Positions 19,061-27,444 are shown, numbered from the stretch's first letter. The stretch: DNA of 64,000 nucleotides from Clostridiales bacterium (GCA_015069575.1 SVIH01000003.1:1-64000), one strand, 5' to 3'. Notes: generated by a model not told the origin, from the sequence alone. Program-made: numbers and translations.

Positions 19061-19089
19061 TTGCAATGGTATACAAAATAATGTATAAT
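19061..19089 (+). promoter_or_regulatory. Sigma-A promoter of the lipoprotein gene
   Basis: TTGCAA, 17-bp spacer, consensus TATAAT, 29 bases before the ATG at 19119. Confidence 0.7.
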
Positions 19090-19118
19090 ATTATAAAAAT
19101 TATGGTTATGAGGTATTT

Positions 19119-19646
19119 ATGAAGCGAGTTTTATGCTTTTTATTATTTATTATTATGCTTTTTACCGGCTGTAGTGAAAGTGTTGAACCTATCGATGTTT
19201 CACATAGCATTATGGATGATAAGCAAATAACTGTTCCTGACAACATAAGCAACCTTGCAAAAGCAATATTTGTGGCAACTGATTATGTTATGAATACAGT
19301 TATAAATAAAAATATTAAAAAACAGCCTGAATTTATTTCTTTTGAATTTTCTACAGATGTTCTTTTAAGCCAAAGTGAAAAAGATGCTTTAAAAGAGGCT
19401 TTTGAGTGTTACGGTATTGAAATAACTGACGGGTTACGTAAGGACCTTGACGAAATTGAAAGAGGTATTACTATTGGTTATGATTCAATAAAGAATACTA
19501 CTCTTGAAGACTGTGACTTAACTATTCCTGTAAAAATTTATTACGGTAATGATTATTACACATATTGTTGTGATTTTAAAATGGTTAAAAATGAATATAT
19601 TTTATTCAGAAGTGAATTTTTATATAGAACGCGATATATTTATTGA
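19119..19646 (+). CDS. Small lipoprotein of unknown function
   Basis: A 175-residue protein. Residues 1-18 form a lipoprotein signal ending in the lipobox FTGC, so the mature protein should be lipid-anchored to the outer face of the membrane at the cysteine. The mature part is acidic and without recognisable domain; it ends in an aromatic strand-rich segment (KIYYGNDYYTYCCDFKM). It has its own strong vegetative promoter and a terminator-like hairpin before spoIIID, so it is probably not part of the sporulation unit. Confidence 0.7.
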   Translation: MKRVLCFLLFIIMLFTGCSESVEPIDVSHSIMDDKQITVPDNISNLAKAIFVATDYVMNTVINKNIKKQPEFISFEFSTDVLLSQSEKDALKEAFECYGIEITDGLRKDLDEIERGITIGYDSIKNTTLEDCDLTIPVKIYYGNDYYTYCCDFKMVKNEYILFRSEFLYRTRYIY

Positions 19647-19660
19647 TTAATTGTTCTATT

Positions 19661-19714
19661 AACCTCTCTTTAGGAATATTTTTTAGTAAAATAATCCTTT
19701 AGGGAGGTTTTTTT
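19661..19714 (+). terminator. Terminator hairpin that contains the spoIIID ribosome binding site
   Basis: Inverted repeat AACCTCTCTTTAGGA (19661-19675) with TCCTTTAGGGAGGTT (19695-19709), 12 Watson-Crick pairs plus one G-T pair out of 15, followed by seven T. It fits a terminator for the lipoprotein gene. Its 3' arm holds GGGAGG (19702-19707), which is exactly 7 bases before the spoIIID ATG. Confidence 0.7.
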
Positions 19715-19978
19715 ATGTTCAATGATTGGGTTTGTGAACGCACTATTGAACTTGCCCAATATATCTTAGAAACACACGATACTGTTCGTGGTGCAGCAAA
19801 AAAATTTGGCATAAGCAAAAGCACCGTTCATAAAGATATTACGCAACGCCTTGAAACAATTAATACTCCCCTTTATTTAAAAATTAAAGAAATTATGGAA
19901 ATACACAAAGATGAACGGCATATCAGGGGCGGTATCGCCACAAAAGAAAAATATTTAAAACTAAAAAAGGACTGCTGA
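19715..19978 (+). CDS. spoIIID: Sporulation transcription factor SpoIIID
   Basis: An 87-residue DNA-binding protein that controls mother-cell genes after sigma-E activation. ERTIELAQYILET, the helix-turn-helix KKFGISKSTVHKDIT (residues about 29-43) and the C-terminal RHIRGGIATKEKYLK match the SpoIIID family over its full length. The basic C-terminal helix is the second DNA contact known for the family. The GGGAGG ribosome binding site is buried in the upstream hairpin. I could not find a clear sigma-E promoter upstream, so its mode of expression is open. Confidence 0.95.
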   Translation: MFNDWVCERTIELAQYILETHDTVRGAAKKFGISKSTVHKDITQRLETINTPLYLKIKEIMEIHKDERHIRGGIATKEKYLKLKKDC

Positions 19979-19990
19979 ACAGTCCTTTTA
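19965..19990. terminator. Bidirectional terminator overlapping the stop codons of spoIIID and hflX
   Basis: Perfect 10-bp stem AAAAGGACTG/CAGTCCTTTT with a 5-base loop. The spoIIID stop (19976-19978) is in the loop and the hflX stop (19988-19990) is at the edge of the stem. Confidence 0.75.
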
Positions 19991-21712
19991 TTTTAATTTT
20001 GAAATTATTCGGTTAATTTCTTCATTAGGTGCGCAAAACACTACTTTTGTACCGTTTTCGCCGTATTCTTCTGATATTATCTTGCATTTAGAGTGAATGT
20101 AAGCAAGAATATCTCCCCTTGCATAAGGTACAGTTACTGTTGCTTCCTGGCGCATCTTTTTAATTTCTTCCAAAATTGCTTTTTTAAGGTTTTCTAACCC
20201 TAATCCTTCTTTTGCAGAAACATATACGCCATCCTTTACAGGCTGTTCTTCACCATCTATTGCATCTACTTTATTTACTACGCAGATAGTTGGAATATTT
20301 GATGCACCAATCTGATTCAACACACCTTCAACTGCAGCCATTTGCTGATACAGTTCATCACTTGAACCATCGCAAACATGTAACAGTATATCAGCAAAAA
20401 CTGTTTCTTCTAAAGTAGATCTGAATGCCTCAACAAGTTGGTGCGGTAATTTTTTGATAAAACCTACCGTATCTGTTATTAAAACTTCAACACCTTTATC
20501 AAGTTCGCATCTTCTTGTTAGTGGATCAAGTGTTGCAAAAAGTTTATCTTCACAAAAAACCTCACTACCTGAAAGGGCTTTTAATAATGTGCTTTTTCCT
20601 GCATTTGTATATCCAACAAGCGCTATCTGGGGTAAATCCTGTTTTTTTCGTTGTTTTCGCATAAGCCCTCGCCTTTGGCTAAGGGCTGATAATTGAGATT
20701 TTAATTCGTAGATTCTTCTGTTAATGTGGCGGCGGTCTGTTTCAAGTTTTTCTTCGCCCGGACCACGAGTGCCTATTCCACCGCCCTGACGGGAAAGTGC
20801 TAAACCTTCACCTTTAAGGCGCGTTAATTTATATTGAAGTTGCGCAAGTTCTACTTGCATCTTACCTTCTTTTGTTGCAGCACGCATTGCAAATATATCA
20901 AGAATCAACTGTGTTCTATCAATAATGGGAACACCTAATTCCTTTTCAAGCATATTTGCTTCAGACGCCGTTAATTCATCATCATATATTGCAATATCAA
21001 CATTTTTAGACTGTACAACCAGCGCAAGTTCATTTATCTTGCCCTTTCCTATAAGCCCTTTTGCGCTTTTTTGTACTGCCTTAAATACAGTTTCACCACC
21101 TGCTGTATCGGTAAGGCGTTCAAGTTCATCAAGAGAATCTTTATCGTTTCCGATAAGCAATGCTCTTTCTTTTTCAGTATCCTGTTCTAAAATAGTTTCA
21201 TGCTTGATAATTTTATCGGCTTCATAAATTACATTCATCCAAGCATCCTGAGGCACTTTTTGAATGTTTAACGAACTGTAATATTCATACCCTTGTTCGT
21301 TATCACTTAATACTGCCATAGAAATATTGGTTGGACCAAATTCGTTTACACCGATAGCGCACATCGCATCAAACCTTAATTTTTTAAGGCTTTCAATATC
21401 AACCTGTGAAAGATGCCCGTTTCCGCCGGGGTGGGTATGGATACATCTTAAACCTGAAAGACGGCTATTACTTCTTCTTAAACTGATATTTATTAATGAC
21501 GCCCTGTCTTCTTCGCCTAAATTAATATACAATATCTCACCACTGCGGGAAAGATACACGCACAATTCTTTGTTTAAATAATTTGTGATTTCTGCAAGTT
21601 CTTGTGCAAGTTCTTCATCAACAAACTTAAAAGAATCAAATTTCTTTCCATCAAGTTCTTCAATGCGCTTTTTTATAAAATCTTTTATTCCTTTTAAATT
21701 TCCGTTTATCAT
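19988..21712 (-). CDS. hflX: GTPase HflX with N-terminal JAMM-like domain
   Basis: A 574-residue protein, about 150-190 residues longer than the classic HflX. The C-terminal part is a normal HflX: glycine-rich GGGIGTRGPGE linker followed by a coiled-coil stretch, then the GTPase domain (G1 GYTNAGKST, DTVGF, NKVD). HflX splits stalled or hibernating ribosomes. The N-terminal 170 residues contain H92-T-H94-x7-S102-x2-D105, the complete JAMM/MPN+ zinc metalloprotease signature, within IHTHPGGNGHLSQVD. Its stop-start overlap with the YycJ-like gene (ATGA) shows coupling. Whether the JAMM part is active is not known. Confidence 0.92.
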   Translation of the reverse strand: MINGNLKGIKDFIKKRIEELDGKKFDSFKFVDEELAQELAEITNYLNKELCVYLSRSGEILYINLGEEDRASLINISLRRSNSRLSGLRCIHTHPGGNGHLSQVDIESLKKLRFDAMCAIGVNEFGPTNISMAVLSDNEQGYEYYSSLNIQKVPQDAWMNVIYEADKIIKHETILEQDTEKERALLIGNDKDSLDELERLTDTAGGETVFKAVQKSAKGLIGKGKINELALVVQSKNVDIAIYDDELTASEANMLEKELGVPIIDRTQLILDIFAMRAATKEGKMQVELAQLQYKLTRLKGEGLALSRQGGGIGTRGPGEEKLETDRRHINRRIYELKSQLSALSQRRGLMRKQRKKQDLPQIALVGYTNAGKSTLLKALSGSEVFCEDKLFATLDPLTRRCELDKGVEVLITDTVGFIKKLPHQLVEAFRSTLEETVFADILLHVCDGSSDELYQQMAAVEGVLNQIGASNIPTICVVNKVDAIDGEEQPVKDGVYVSAKEGLGLENLKKAILEEIKKMRQEATVTVPYARGDILAYIHSKCKIISEEYGENGTKVVFCAPNEEINRIISKLK

Positions 21713-22506
21713 ATTATTCTATAACATTTTCCCCTCTGATATTGTTGGGCAACATCTATAAAAACATCCTTATTTTCTTGTGCACCACGCTGCTGTAGAT
21801 GCTTTATAACGGTATTATATGCAATTTCCGGTGTATTATTTTCTTCAGATAAATGGGCAAGTATAACTTGTTTTAATCCAAAATCAAGAAGTTTTGCAAG
21901 AGTTTGACCGCAAATTTCATTACAAAGATGGCCTTTAGGTCCTTGCACCCTTTGTTTTAAAAATGCCGAATACGGACCTTTTATAAGCATTTCAAGATCA
22001 TGGTTTGCCTCAAGCACTAAAATATCACTATTTTTTAAGTTTTCCATAACACTTGAATTTATATGCCCTAAATCTGTTGCAACGGTAACTTTATTTACAC
22101 CTGAATATATTGAAAAGCCACAGGAACAAACACTATCATGGGGTGTTTTAAATGGCGCAATATCAAGCGAACCAATATAAAAACTTTCGCCATTATTAAA
22201 TATACGAAGATTTTTACTTTCTATATCAGGAATTTTTCGAATTATCGCAGAGGCAGTTTTTTCGTTTGCGTAAACAGGCACACCATATTTTTTAGAAAAT
22301 ACACGAATTCCGCCAATATGGTCCATATGCTCATGTGTAACAACAATACCGTTTATTTCATCAGGATTTATGCCTAAACACATAAGATTATCAACAATAC
22401 ATTTGGTTGATAATCCTGCATCAACAAGTATTTTGTTTTTATCGTTACCAACAAGATAACTGTTGCCTTTGCTTCCGCTGCCTAACGCACAAAAAATAAC
22501 TGACAC
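21709..22506 (-). CDS. Metallo-beta-lactamase-fold hydrolase, YycJ/WalJ-like
   Basis: A 265-residue MBL-fold protein. The metal-binding motif is VTHEHMDHIGG, with further ligands in TDLGH and HLSEENN. The beginning (FCALGSGSKGNSYLV) and HDSVCSCGF are typical of YycJ/WalJ, a group linked to DNA or cell-wall upkeep in Firmicutes; here it is not beside walRK. Single start ATG 22506. It is the first gene of a pair with hflX, overlapping by 4 bases. Confidence 0.8.
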   Translation of the reverse strand: MSVIFCALGSGSKGNSYLVGNDKNKILVDAGLSTKCIVDNLMCLGINPDEINGIVVTHEHMDHIGGIRVFSKKYGVPVYANEKTASAIIRKIPDIESKNLRIFNNGESFYIGSLDIAPFKTPHDSVCSCGFSIYSGVNKVTVATDLGHINSSVMENLKNSDILVLEANHDLEMLIKGPYSAFLKQRVQGPKGHLCNEICGQTLAKLLDFGLKQVILAHLSEENNTPEIAYNTVIKHLQQRGAQENKDVFIDVAQQYQRGKCYRII

Positions 22507-22611
22507 TTTTCTATTCCTTATTACAAAAAATTCAGTAAAATTATATCATTATTAAACCTTTTTTGCAAGCGGAAAAGAATTGAAAAATTCTTAATAAATA
22601 CTCATATCTGC

Positions 22612-22640
22612 TTTACATTTCTTTTTTTTTATGCTAAAAT
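22612..22640 (+). promoter_or_regulatory. Promoter of the asd-dapA-dapB operon
   Basis: TTTACA, 17-bp spacer and TAAAAT, with an extended -10 TGC just before it. It lies 38 bases before the asd ATG, leaving no room for a lysine riboswitch downstream of it. Confidence 0.6.
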
Positions 22641-22677
22641 TACTATGATTCTATATATTTTAGTGAGGATATTAATT

Positions 22678-23760
22678 ATGAAAAAGTTAAATGTTGGTAT
22701 TATCGGTGCAACCGGTATGGTTGGACAGCGTTTTATAACTCTGCTTGCTGACCATCCTTGGTTTAATATTGTTACCTTGGCAGCTTCTGCTCGTTCAGCA
22801 AACAAAACTTATAAAGAGGCAGTTGGTGACCGTTGGGTTATGGATATGCCCGTGCCCCAGTTTATAAATGATATGATGGTGCTTGATGCTACAGGCGATG
22901 CAGAAAAAATTGCTTCAATGGTTGATATGGTTTTTTGCGCAGTTGATATGCCAAAAGATGAAATCCGTGCATTAGAAGAAAAATATGCTAAACTTGAAGT
23001 TGCAGTTATTTCAAACAACTCTGCACACCGTGGTACTGCTGATGTGCCAATGATTATCCCTGAACTTAACGCTGATCATTCTGAAGTTATTACTGCACAA
23101 AAAATGCGCCTTGGCACAAAGAAAGGCTTTATTGCAGTTAAATCAAACTGTTCACTTCAAAGTTATGTGCCTGCACTTTTCCCTCTTTCAAAGTTTGGTA
23201 TTACCAAAGCTCTTGCTTGCACATATCAGGCAATTTCGGGTGCAGGTAAAACTTTTGAGCGTTGGCCTGAAATGGTAGATAACCTTATTCCATTTATTGG
23301 CGGCGAAGAAGAAAAAAGCGAAAAAGAACCTTTGAAAATCTGGGGTAAAGTTGAAAACGGTGTAATCGTGCCAAGTGAAACACCCCACATTACAACACAG
23401 TGCTTCCGTGTTCCTGTTTCAAACGGACACACCGCTGCAGTTTTTGTTAGTTTTGAAAACAAGCCTTCAAAGGAAGAAATCCTTGAAATATGGAAAAACT
23501 TTAAAGGTGATCCGCAGATTTTTAATCTTCCCTCAGCACCAAAGCAGTTCCTTAACTACTTTACAGAAGATAATCAACCACAGATTAAAAATTGCCGTGA
23601 ATTAGAAGGCGGTATGGCTGTTTCCATTGGTAGATTAAGAGAAGATACACAGTATGATTACAAGTTTGTTTGTATGTCACACAACACATTACGCGGTGCA
23701 GCAGGCGGTGCAGTTTTAATGGCTGAACTTCTTGTAGCACAGGGTTTTATTGAGAAGTGA
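22678..23760 (+). CDS. asd: Aspartate-semialdehyde dehydrogenase (archaeal/fungal-type)
   Basis: A 360-residue NADP-dependent enzyme that reduces aspartyl phosphate to aspartate semialdehyde. The Rossmann motif is GIIGATGMVGQRF; the catalytic cysteine is in KSNCSLQ (about residue 154) and the active-site histidine in PVSNGHTAAV. SNCSLQ and the overall spacing match the archaeal/fungal class rather than the classic bacterial SNCST class. I choose ATG 22678 with GTGAGGA upstream over the earlier in-frame ATG at 22645. It is the first gene of a lysine/diaminopimelate operon. Confidence 0.93.
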   Translation: MKKLNVGIIGATGMVGQRFITLLADHPWFNIVTLAASARSANKTYKEAVGDRWVMDMPVPQFINDMMVLDATGDAEKIASMVDMVFCAVDMPKDEIRALEEKYAKLEVAVISNNSAHRGTADVPMIIPELNADHSEVITAQKMRLGTKKGFIAVKSNCSLQSYVPALFPLSKFGITKALACTYQAISGAGKTFERWPEMVDNLIPFIGGEEEKSEKEPLKIWGKVENGVIVPSETPHITTQCFRVPVSNGHTAAVFVSFENKPSKEEILEIWKNFKGDPQIFNLPSAPKQFLNYFTEDNQPQIKNCRELEGGMAVSIGRLREDTQYDYKFVCMSHNTLRGAAGGAVLMAELLVAQGFIEK

Positions 23761-23765
23761 GAATT

Positions 23766-24656
23766 ATGAGAAAAAGTACTATTTTTACAGGCAGTGCCAC
23801 TGCTTTAATTACACCTTTTACAAAAGACGGTGTTGATTTCGAAGCTTTTAAGCGTTTAATTGATTTTCAGATTGAAAACGGAACCGATGCTCTTGTTGTT
23901 TGCGGAACCACCGGTGAACCTGCAACAATGACTTATGAAGAAAGAGCCAGTGTTGTTAAGTTTGCTATTGATTATATTAACAAACGCGTTCCTGTTATAG
24001 TTGGAACAGGATCAAATGCAACACATATTGCAGTAAGCAATTCAAAGGTTGCTTACGAAGCAGGCGCAGATGCTCTTTTAGTTGTTACACCCTATTATAA
24101 TAAATGCACACAGGAAGGTTTATTCCGCCATTTTGAAGCAGTTTGCTCTGCTACCCCTTTGCCTGTTATTTGTTATAGTGTTCCTGGCAGAACAGGTGTT
24201 AACATCACTCCTGAAACATTAGAAAGGCTTGCTACACTTGAAACTATGACTGCTATTAAAGAAGCAAGCGGAAGCATGGATCAGATTACTGATATATGCG
24301 CACGCGTTAAGGATAAATTAGATGTTTATTCAGGTGATGACGGTTTAATTTTACCTATTCTTTCTGTTGGCGGAAAAGGCGTTATAAGTGTTGCATCAAA
24401 CATTGTACCAAACGAAGTACATAATCTTTGCCAGAACTTTTTTGATGGCAAAATAAACGATGCAACTGATATGCAATTAAAACTTTATCCCCTTGTTAAA
24501 GCACTTTTTTGTGAGGTTAATCCTATCCCTGTAAAAACTGCTGCTTCATTAATGGGATTTGGCGAATGTAATTTAAGGCTTCCCCTTTGTAATATGAGTG
24601 ATAAAAACCTTGAATATCTTAAAAATGAAATAAAAAAGTTCGGTATTCAATTTTAA
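23766..24656 (+). CDS. dapA: 4-Hydroxy-tetrahydrodipicolinate synthase
   Basis: A 296-residue TIM-barrel lyase that condenses pyruvate with aspartate semialdehyde. GTTGEPATM is the substrate loop, the catalytic tyrosine lies in CYSVPGRTGVN (Y about 136), and the Schiff-base lysine is in TAIKEASG. ATG 23766 is preferred, with GTGAG 5 bases upstream; a GTG at 23757 would also be in frame and would overlap asd. It lies 5 bases after asd. Confidence 0.95.
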   Translation: MRKSTIFTGSATALITPFTKDGVDFEAFKRLIDFQIENGTDALVVCGTTGEPATMTYEERASVVKFAIDYINKRVPVIVGTGSNATHIAVSNSKVAYEAGADALLVVTPYYNKCTQEGLFRHFEAVCSATPLPVICYSVPGRTGVNITPETLERLATLETMTAIKEASGSMDQITDICARVKDKLDVYSGDDGLILPILSVGGKGVISVASNIVPNEVHNLCQNFFDGKINDATDMQLKLYPLVKALFCEVNPIPVKTAASLMGFGECNLRLPLCNMSDKNLEYLKNEIKKFGIQF

Positions 24657-24674
24657 TTTTACGGGAGGACAGTT

Positions 24675-25883
24675 ATGTTAAGAGTTATTCTTTCCGGTTG
24701 TATGGGTAAAATGGGTAGGGTTATTATCTCTGAAACCCAAAAAAATGATGATTTTTTAGTTGTTGCCGGTGTTGATAAAATGGCACAAAATGCATCTGGA
24801 TTTGATTTTCCTGTTTACAGTGATATTTCAAAGTGTAAAGAGAAAGCTGATGTTATTATTGACTTTTCTCGCCCTGAAGCATTACCTCAACTTTTACGCT
24901 ATGCCCAAAAAAATCATTTACCTATGGTTCTTGCTTCAACAGGATATAATGCCAATGATATAAGCGCCATTGAATTTGCTTCTGAAAATGTTGCAATTAT
25001 GCGTTCATCAAATATGTCCGTTGGTATCAACTTATTAATGGAACTTTCAAAATCAGCAACAAACATTTTACATAGCAATTTTGATATTGAAATTGAAGAA
25101 AGGCACCATAATCAAAAGGTTGATGCACCTTCAGGCACAGCAATTATGCTTGCAGATGCTATTAATCAGGCCGCAGGTGGTGATCTTGAATATGTTTATG
25201 ACCGTCACGAATCAAGAACTGCACGAACAAAGCGTGAAATTGGTATGCATGCTTTAAGGGGCGGTACTATTACAGGTGAACATTCTGTTGTTTTTGCAGG
25301 AAGTGATGAAGTTATCGAACTTACTCACAAAGCTTATTCAAGAAACATTTTTGCATTAGGCGCATTAAGGGCAGCAAAGTTTATTGTTAATATTCCTTGC
25401 GGTCTTTATAATATGGGCAGCCTTTTAACTCAGCAAAATATTGTTACAAATGCATATTCCTCAGAATCTGATGCAATAATATCAATAAGCAATATTAAAA
25501 ATCCTTCGCTTATAAGTGCAATATTCAGGCTTTTGAAAGAAAACGAAATTATGGTTGATATTATCAGCCAGACTGTTCCTGTTAACAGCATCTATACCCT
25601 TTCATTTTCAGTATCAAAGCCCCTTGCACACAAGGCTTTTGAGTTAATTAAGACACTTTTGAATGACGAAATTATCGATATACTTGAGCATATTGCAAAA
25701 GTTACCATTGAAGGTAGCGGTATGGCTCACCATGCCGGTGTTTCAGGTGATATTTTTGATTCGCTTCAACAAAAAAATATTCCTGTTTTACTTATTACAA
25801 CAAGTGAAACGAAGATTACCTGCTGTATTCCTGTTGAATATAAGGATGCGGCATTAGAAGCCCTTAAAGAGTGCTTTACATGA
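24675..25883 (+). CDS. dapB: 4-Hydroxy-tetrahydrodipicolinate reductase fused to two ACT domains
   Basis: A 402-residue protein, against about 250-270 for ordinary DapB. Residues 1-252 are a complete DapB: SGCMGKMGR NADPH loop, ASTGY, catalytic H134-H135 and K138 in ERHHNQKVDAPSG, and GEHSVVFAG. Residues about 265-402 read as the tandem ACT module of aspartokinase: ISNIKNPSLISAIFRLLKEN and IAKVTIEGSGMA, then GVSGDIFDSLQQKNIPV, ITTSETKITCCIPVEY and ALKECF. In aspartokinase that module binds lysine or threonine. The simplest inference is that DapB here is feedback-regulated by an amino acid. No stop, frameshift or gap separates the parts. GGGAGGAC lies 6 bases before ATG. Confidence 0.93.
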   Translation: MLRVILSGCMGKMGRVIISETQKNDDFLVVAGVDKMAQNASGFDFPVYSDISKCKEKADVIIDFSRPEALPQLLRYAQKNHLPMVLASTGYNANDISAIEFASENVAIMRSSNMSVGINLLMELSKSATNILHSNFDIEIEERHHNQKVDAPSGTAIMLADAINQAAGGDLEYVYDRHESRTARTKREIGMHALRGGTITGEHSVVFAGSDEVIELTHKAYSRNIFALGALRAAKFIVNIPCGLYNMGSLLTQQNIVTNAYSSESDAIISISNIKNPSLISAIFRLLKENEIMVDIISQTVPVNSIYTLSFSVSKPLAHKAFELIKTLLNDEIIDILEHIAKVTIEGSGMAHHAGVSGDIFDSLQQKNIPVLLITTSETKITCCIPVEYKDAALEALKECFT

Positions 25884-25884
25884 T

Positions 25885-26164
25885 ATTAACAAAACCATTA
25901 TAACTTAAATCAGTTGTAAAATGTAAAATTTATGTTTTAACTGTGTTAAAGCCCTTGATAATATTGACCATATTATCTGCGGGCTTTTCCTTGTTATAAC
26001 AAGAATTTTATCATTTTTCAATCTGCGACCTTAAACTGCTCAATTTGGGTGAGATTTGGGTGCGAAGGACGCGTTAAGGCAGGTCGCCTTAAAAGGACGC
26101 CAAACCCAAATATGCCTAAATTCAGCAGTTTAAGGTTGGTTCAAGTTATAATGGTTTGGTTAAC
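25885..26164. repeat. 280-bp nested inverted-repeat element (MITE-like)
   Basis: The 332-base gap after dapB is almost filled by this element. Its ends are 22-bp inverted repeats with 20 matches (25885-25906 and 26143-26164; shared core AAACCATTATAACTT). Inside are further palindromes: the hairpin at 25947-25988, a perfect 14-bp CTTGTTATAACAAG (25990-26003), a perfect 13-bp arm pair ACCTTAAACTGCT (26028-26040) with 26124-26136, ATTTGGGT (26054-26061) with 26104-26111, and TTAAGGC/GCCTTAA (26074-26092). It has no ORF worth calling. It begins one base after the dapB stop. It could be a miniature transposable element or a large folded RNA; no target duplication is clear. Confidence 0.55.
25947..25988 (+). 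terminator. Probable terminator of the asd-dapA-dapB operon
   Basis: AAAGCCC (25948-25954) pairs with GGGCTTT (25981-25987), and inside it GATAATAT with ATATTATC. Only four T follow the stem, so it may be weak. It lies within the inverted-repeat element. Confidence 0.5.
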
Positions 26165-26215
26165 ATAAGGGCGAACGAAAGTTCACCCATAAATTTATAA
26201 ACAGGAGAGAAGACA

Positions 26216-27331
26216 ATGGTTGATGAAAGAATAAAAATATTAGCAGACAAACTTGTTAACTATTCATGCCACATAAAAAAAGGTGAAAACTGCCTTATCG
26301 AACTTATTGGCGCTGATGAGGCTTTTGGTGAAGAACTTATTAAAGCAGTTAATAAAGCCGGTGGTAATCCTTATTTATGGGTGCGTTCTAACAAACTTAA
26401 TCGTGCGCTTTTAATGAAAGCAAGCGAAGAACAATTAAAACTGCGCGCTGAATACGATGCTTATTTAATGAGCAAAATGGACGCTTATATCGGTGTTCGC
26501 GCAGGCGACAACAGTTTTGAATTAAGCGATGTTCCACAGGAAAATATGGAAGCATATTCTAAAATATATTGGGAACCCGTTCACGGCGCTTTAAGGGTTG
26601 CAAAAACTAAATGGGTTATTTTAAGATATCCAAACGGCAGTATGAGTCAACTTGCAAAAATGTCTACTGAAAAATTCGAGAATTTTTATTTTGATGTATG
26701 CAATCTTGATTATGAAAAAATGTCCAAAGCAATGGATCCTTTAGTTGAACTTATGAACAAAACTGATAAGGTCCGCATTGTTGCAAAGGATACGGACATT
26801 AGTTTTTCAATTAAAGATATTCCTGCAATTAAGTGTGACGGTTTCTGTAATATTCCTGACGGAGAAATCTATACTGCACCTGTTAAAAACAGCGTAAATG
26901 GTGTTATCACATACAACACGCCAAGTGTTGAAGACGGTTTTACCTATGAAAAAATCCGATTTGAATTTAAAGATGGTAAAATCATTAATGCTACTGCAAA
27001 TGATACCGAAAGAATTAACAAACTTCTTAATACCGATGAGGGTGCAAGATACGTTGGCGAATTTGCTATTGGTGTAAACCCATATATTAATGTACCAATG
27101 CTTGACACTTTATTTGATGAAAAAATTGCAGGCAGTATTCACTTTACCCCAGGTTCCTGTTATGACGATGCACCTAACGGAAATCATTCTGCTGTACATT
27201 GGGATCTTGTTTTGATTCAGACAGAAGAATACGGTGGCGGTGAAATTTGGTTTGACGATGTATTAATTCGCAAAAACGGCATTTTCGTGCTTGACAAATT
27301 AAAGTGCCTTAACCCTGAAAATCTTAAATAA
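26216..27331 (+). CDS. M29-family aminopeptidase (AmpS/thermophilic aminopeptidase type)
   Basis: A 371-residue cytoplasmic metallopeptidase that removes N-terminal residues from peptides. The family's metal ligands are visible in order: glutamate in FCNIPDGEIYTAPV, glutamate in YVGEFAIGVNP, histidine in GSIHFTPGS and the histidine/aspartate of HSAVHWDLVL. Length is close to the family norm (about 370-410). AGGAGAG lies 8 bases before the ATG. It stands alone between the inverted-repeat element and a separate promoter. Confidence 0.9.
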   Translation: MVDERIKILADKLVNYSCHIKKGENCLIELIGADEAFGEELIKAVNKAGGNPYLWVRSNKLNRALLMKASEEQLKLRAEYDAYLMSKMDAYIGVRAGDNSFELSDVPQENMEAYSKIYWEPVHGALRVAKTKWVILRYPNGSMSQLAKMSTEKFENFYFDVCNLDYEKMSKAMDPLVELMNKTDKVRIVAKDTDISFSIKDIPAIKCDGFCNIPDGEIYTAPVKNSVNGVITYNTPSVEDGFTYEKIRFEFKDGKIINATANDTERINKLLNTDEGARYVGEFAIGVNPYINVPMLDTLFDEKIAGSIHFTPGSCYDDAPNGNHSAVHWDLVLIQTEEYGGGEIWFDDVLIRKNGIFVLDKLKCLNPENLK

Positions 27332-27380
27332 GAATATTTCATCTAATTAGTTTTTTAAAATTTTTTCTTTGTTTTTACTA

Positions 27381-27409
27381 TTGACTTTAAAATAAAAAAC
27401 ATTTATAAT
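27381..27409 (+). promoter_or_regulatory. Strong sigma-A promoter of the glycosidase-like gene
   Basis: TTGACT, 17-bp spacer, consensus TATAAT; the start codon follows about 35 bases later. Confidence 0.75.
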
Positions 27410-27444
27410 CAAGAAAAAATCCCCGTTTAGAAAGGATGATCATT

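Noticed and set aside
19646-19714. A sigma-E promoter for spoIIID (GGAATATT...AAAATAAT)
   Set aside because: The spacing between the two boxes is far shorter than the usual 13-15 bases and the -10 box lacks the CATA start.
22507-22677. A lysine riboswitch before asd-dapA-dapB
   Set aside because: Only 37 bases lie between the promoter -10 box and the start codon, and no multi-helix fold is visible.
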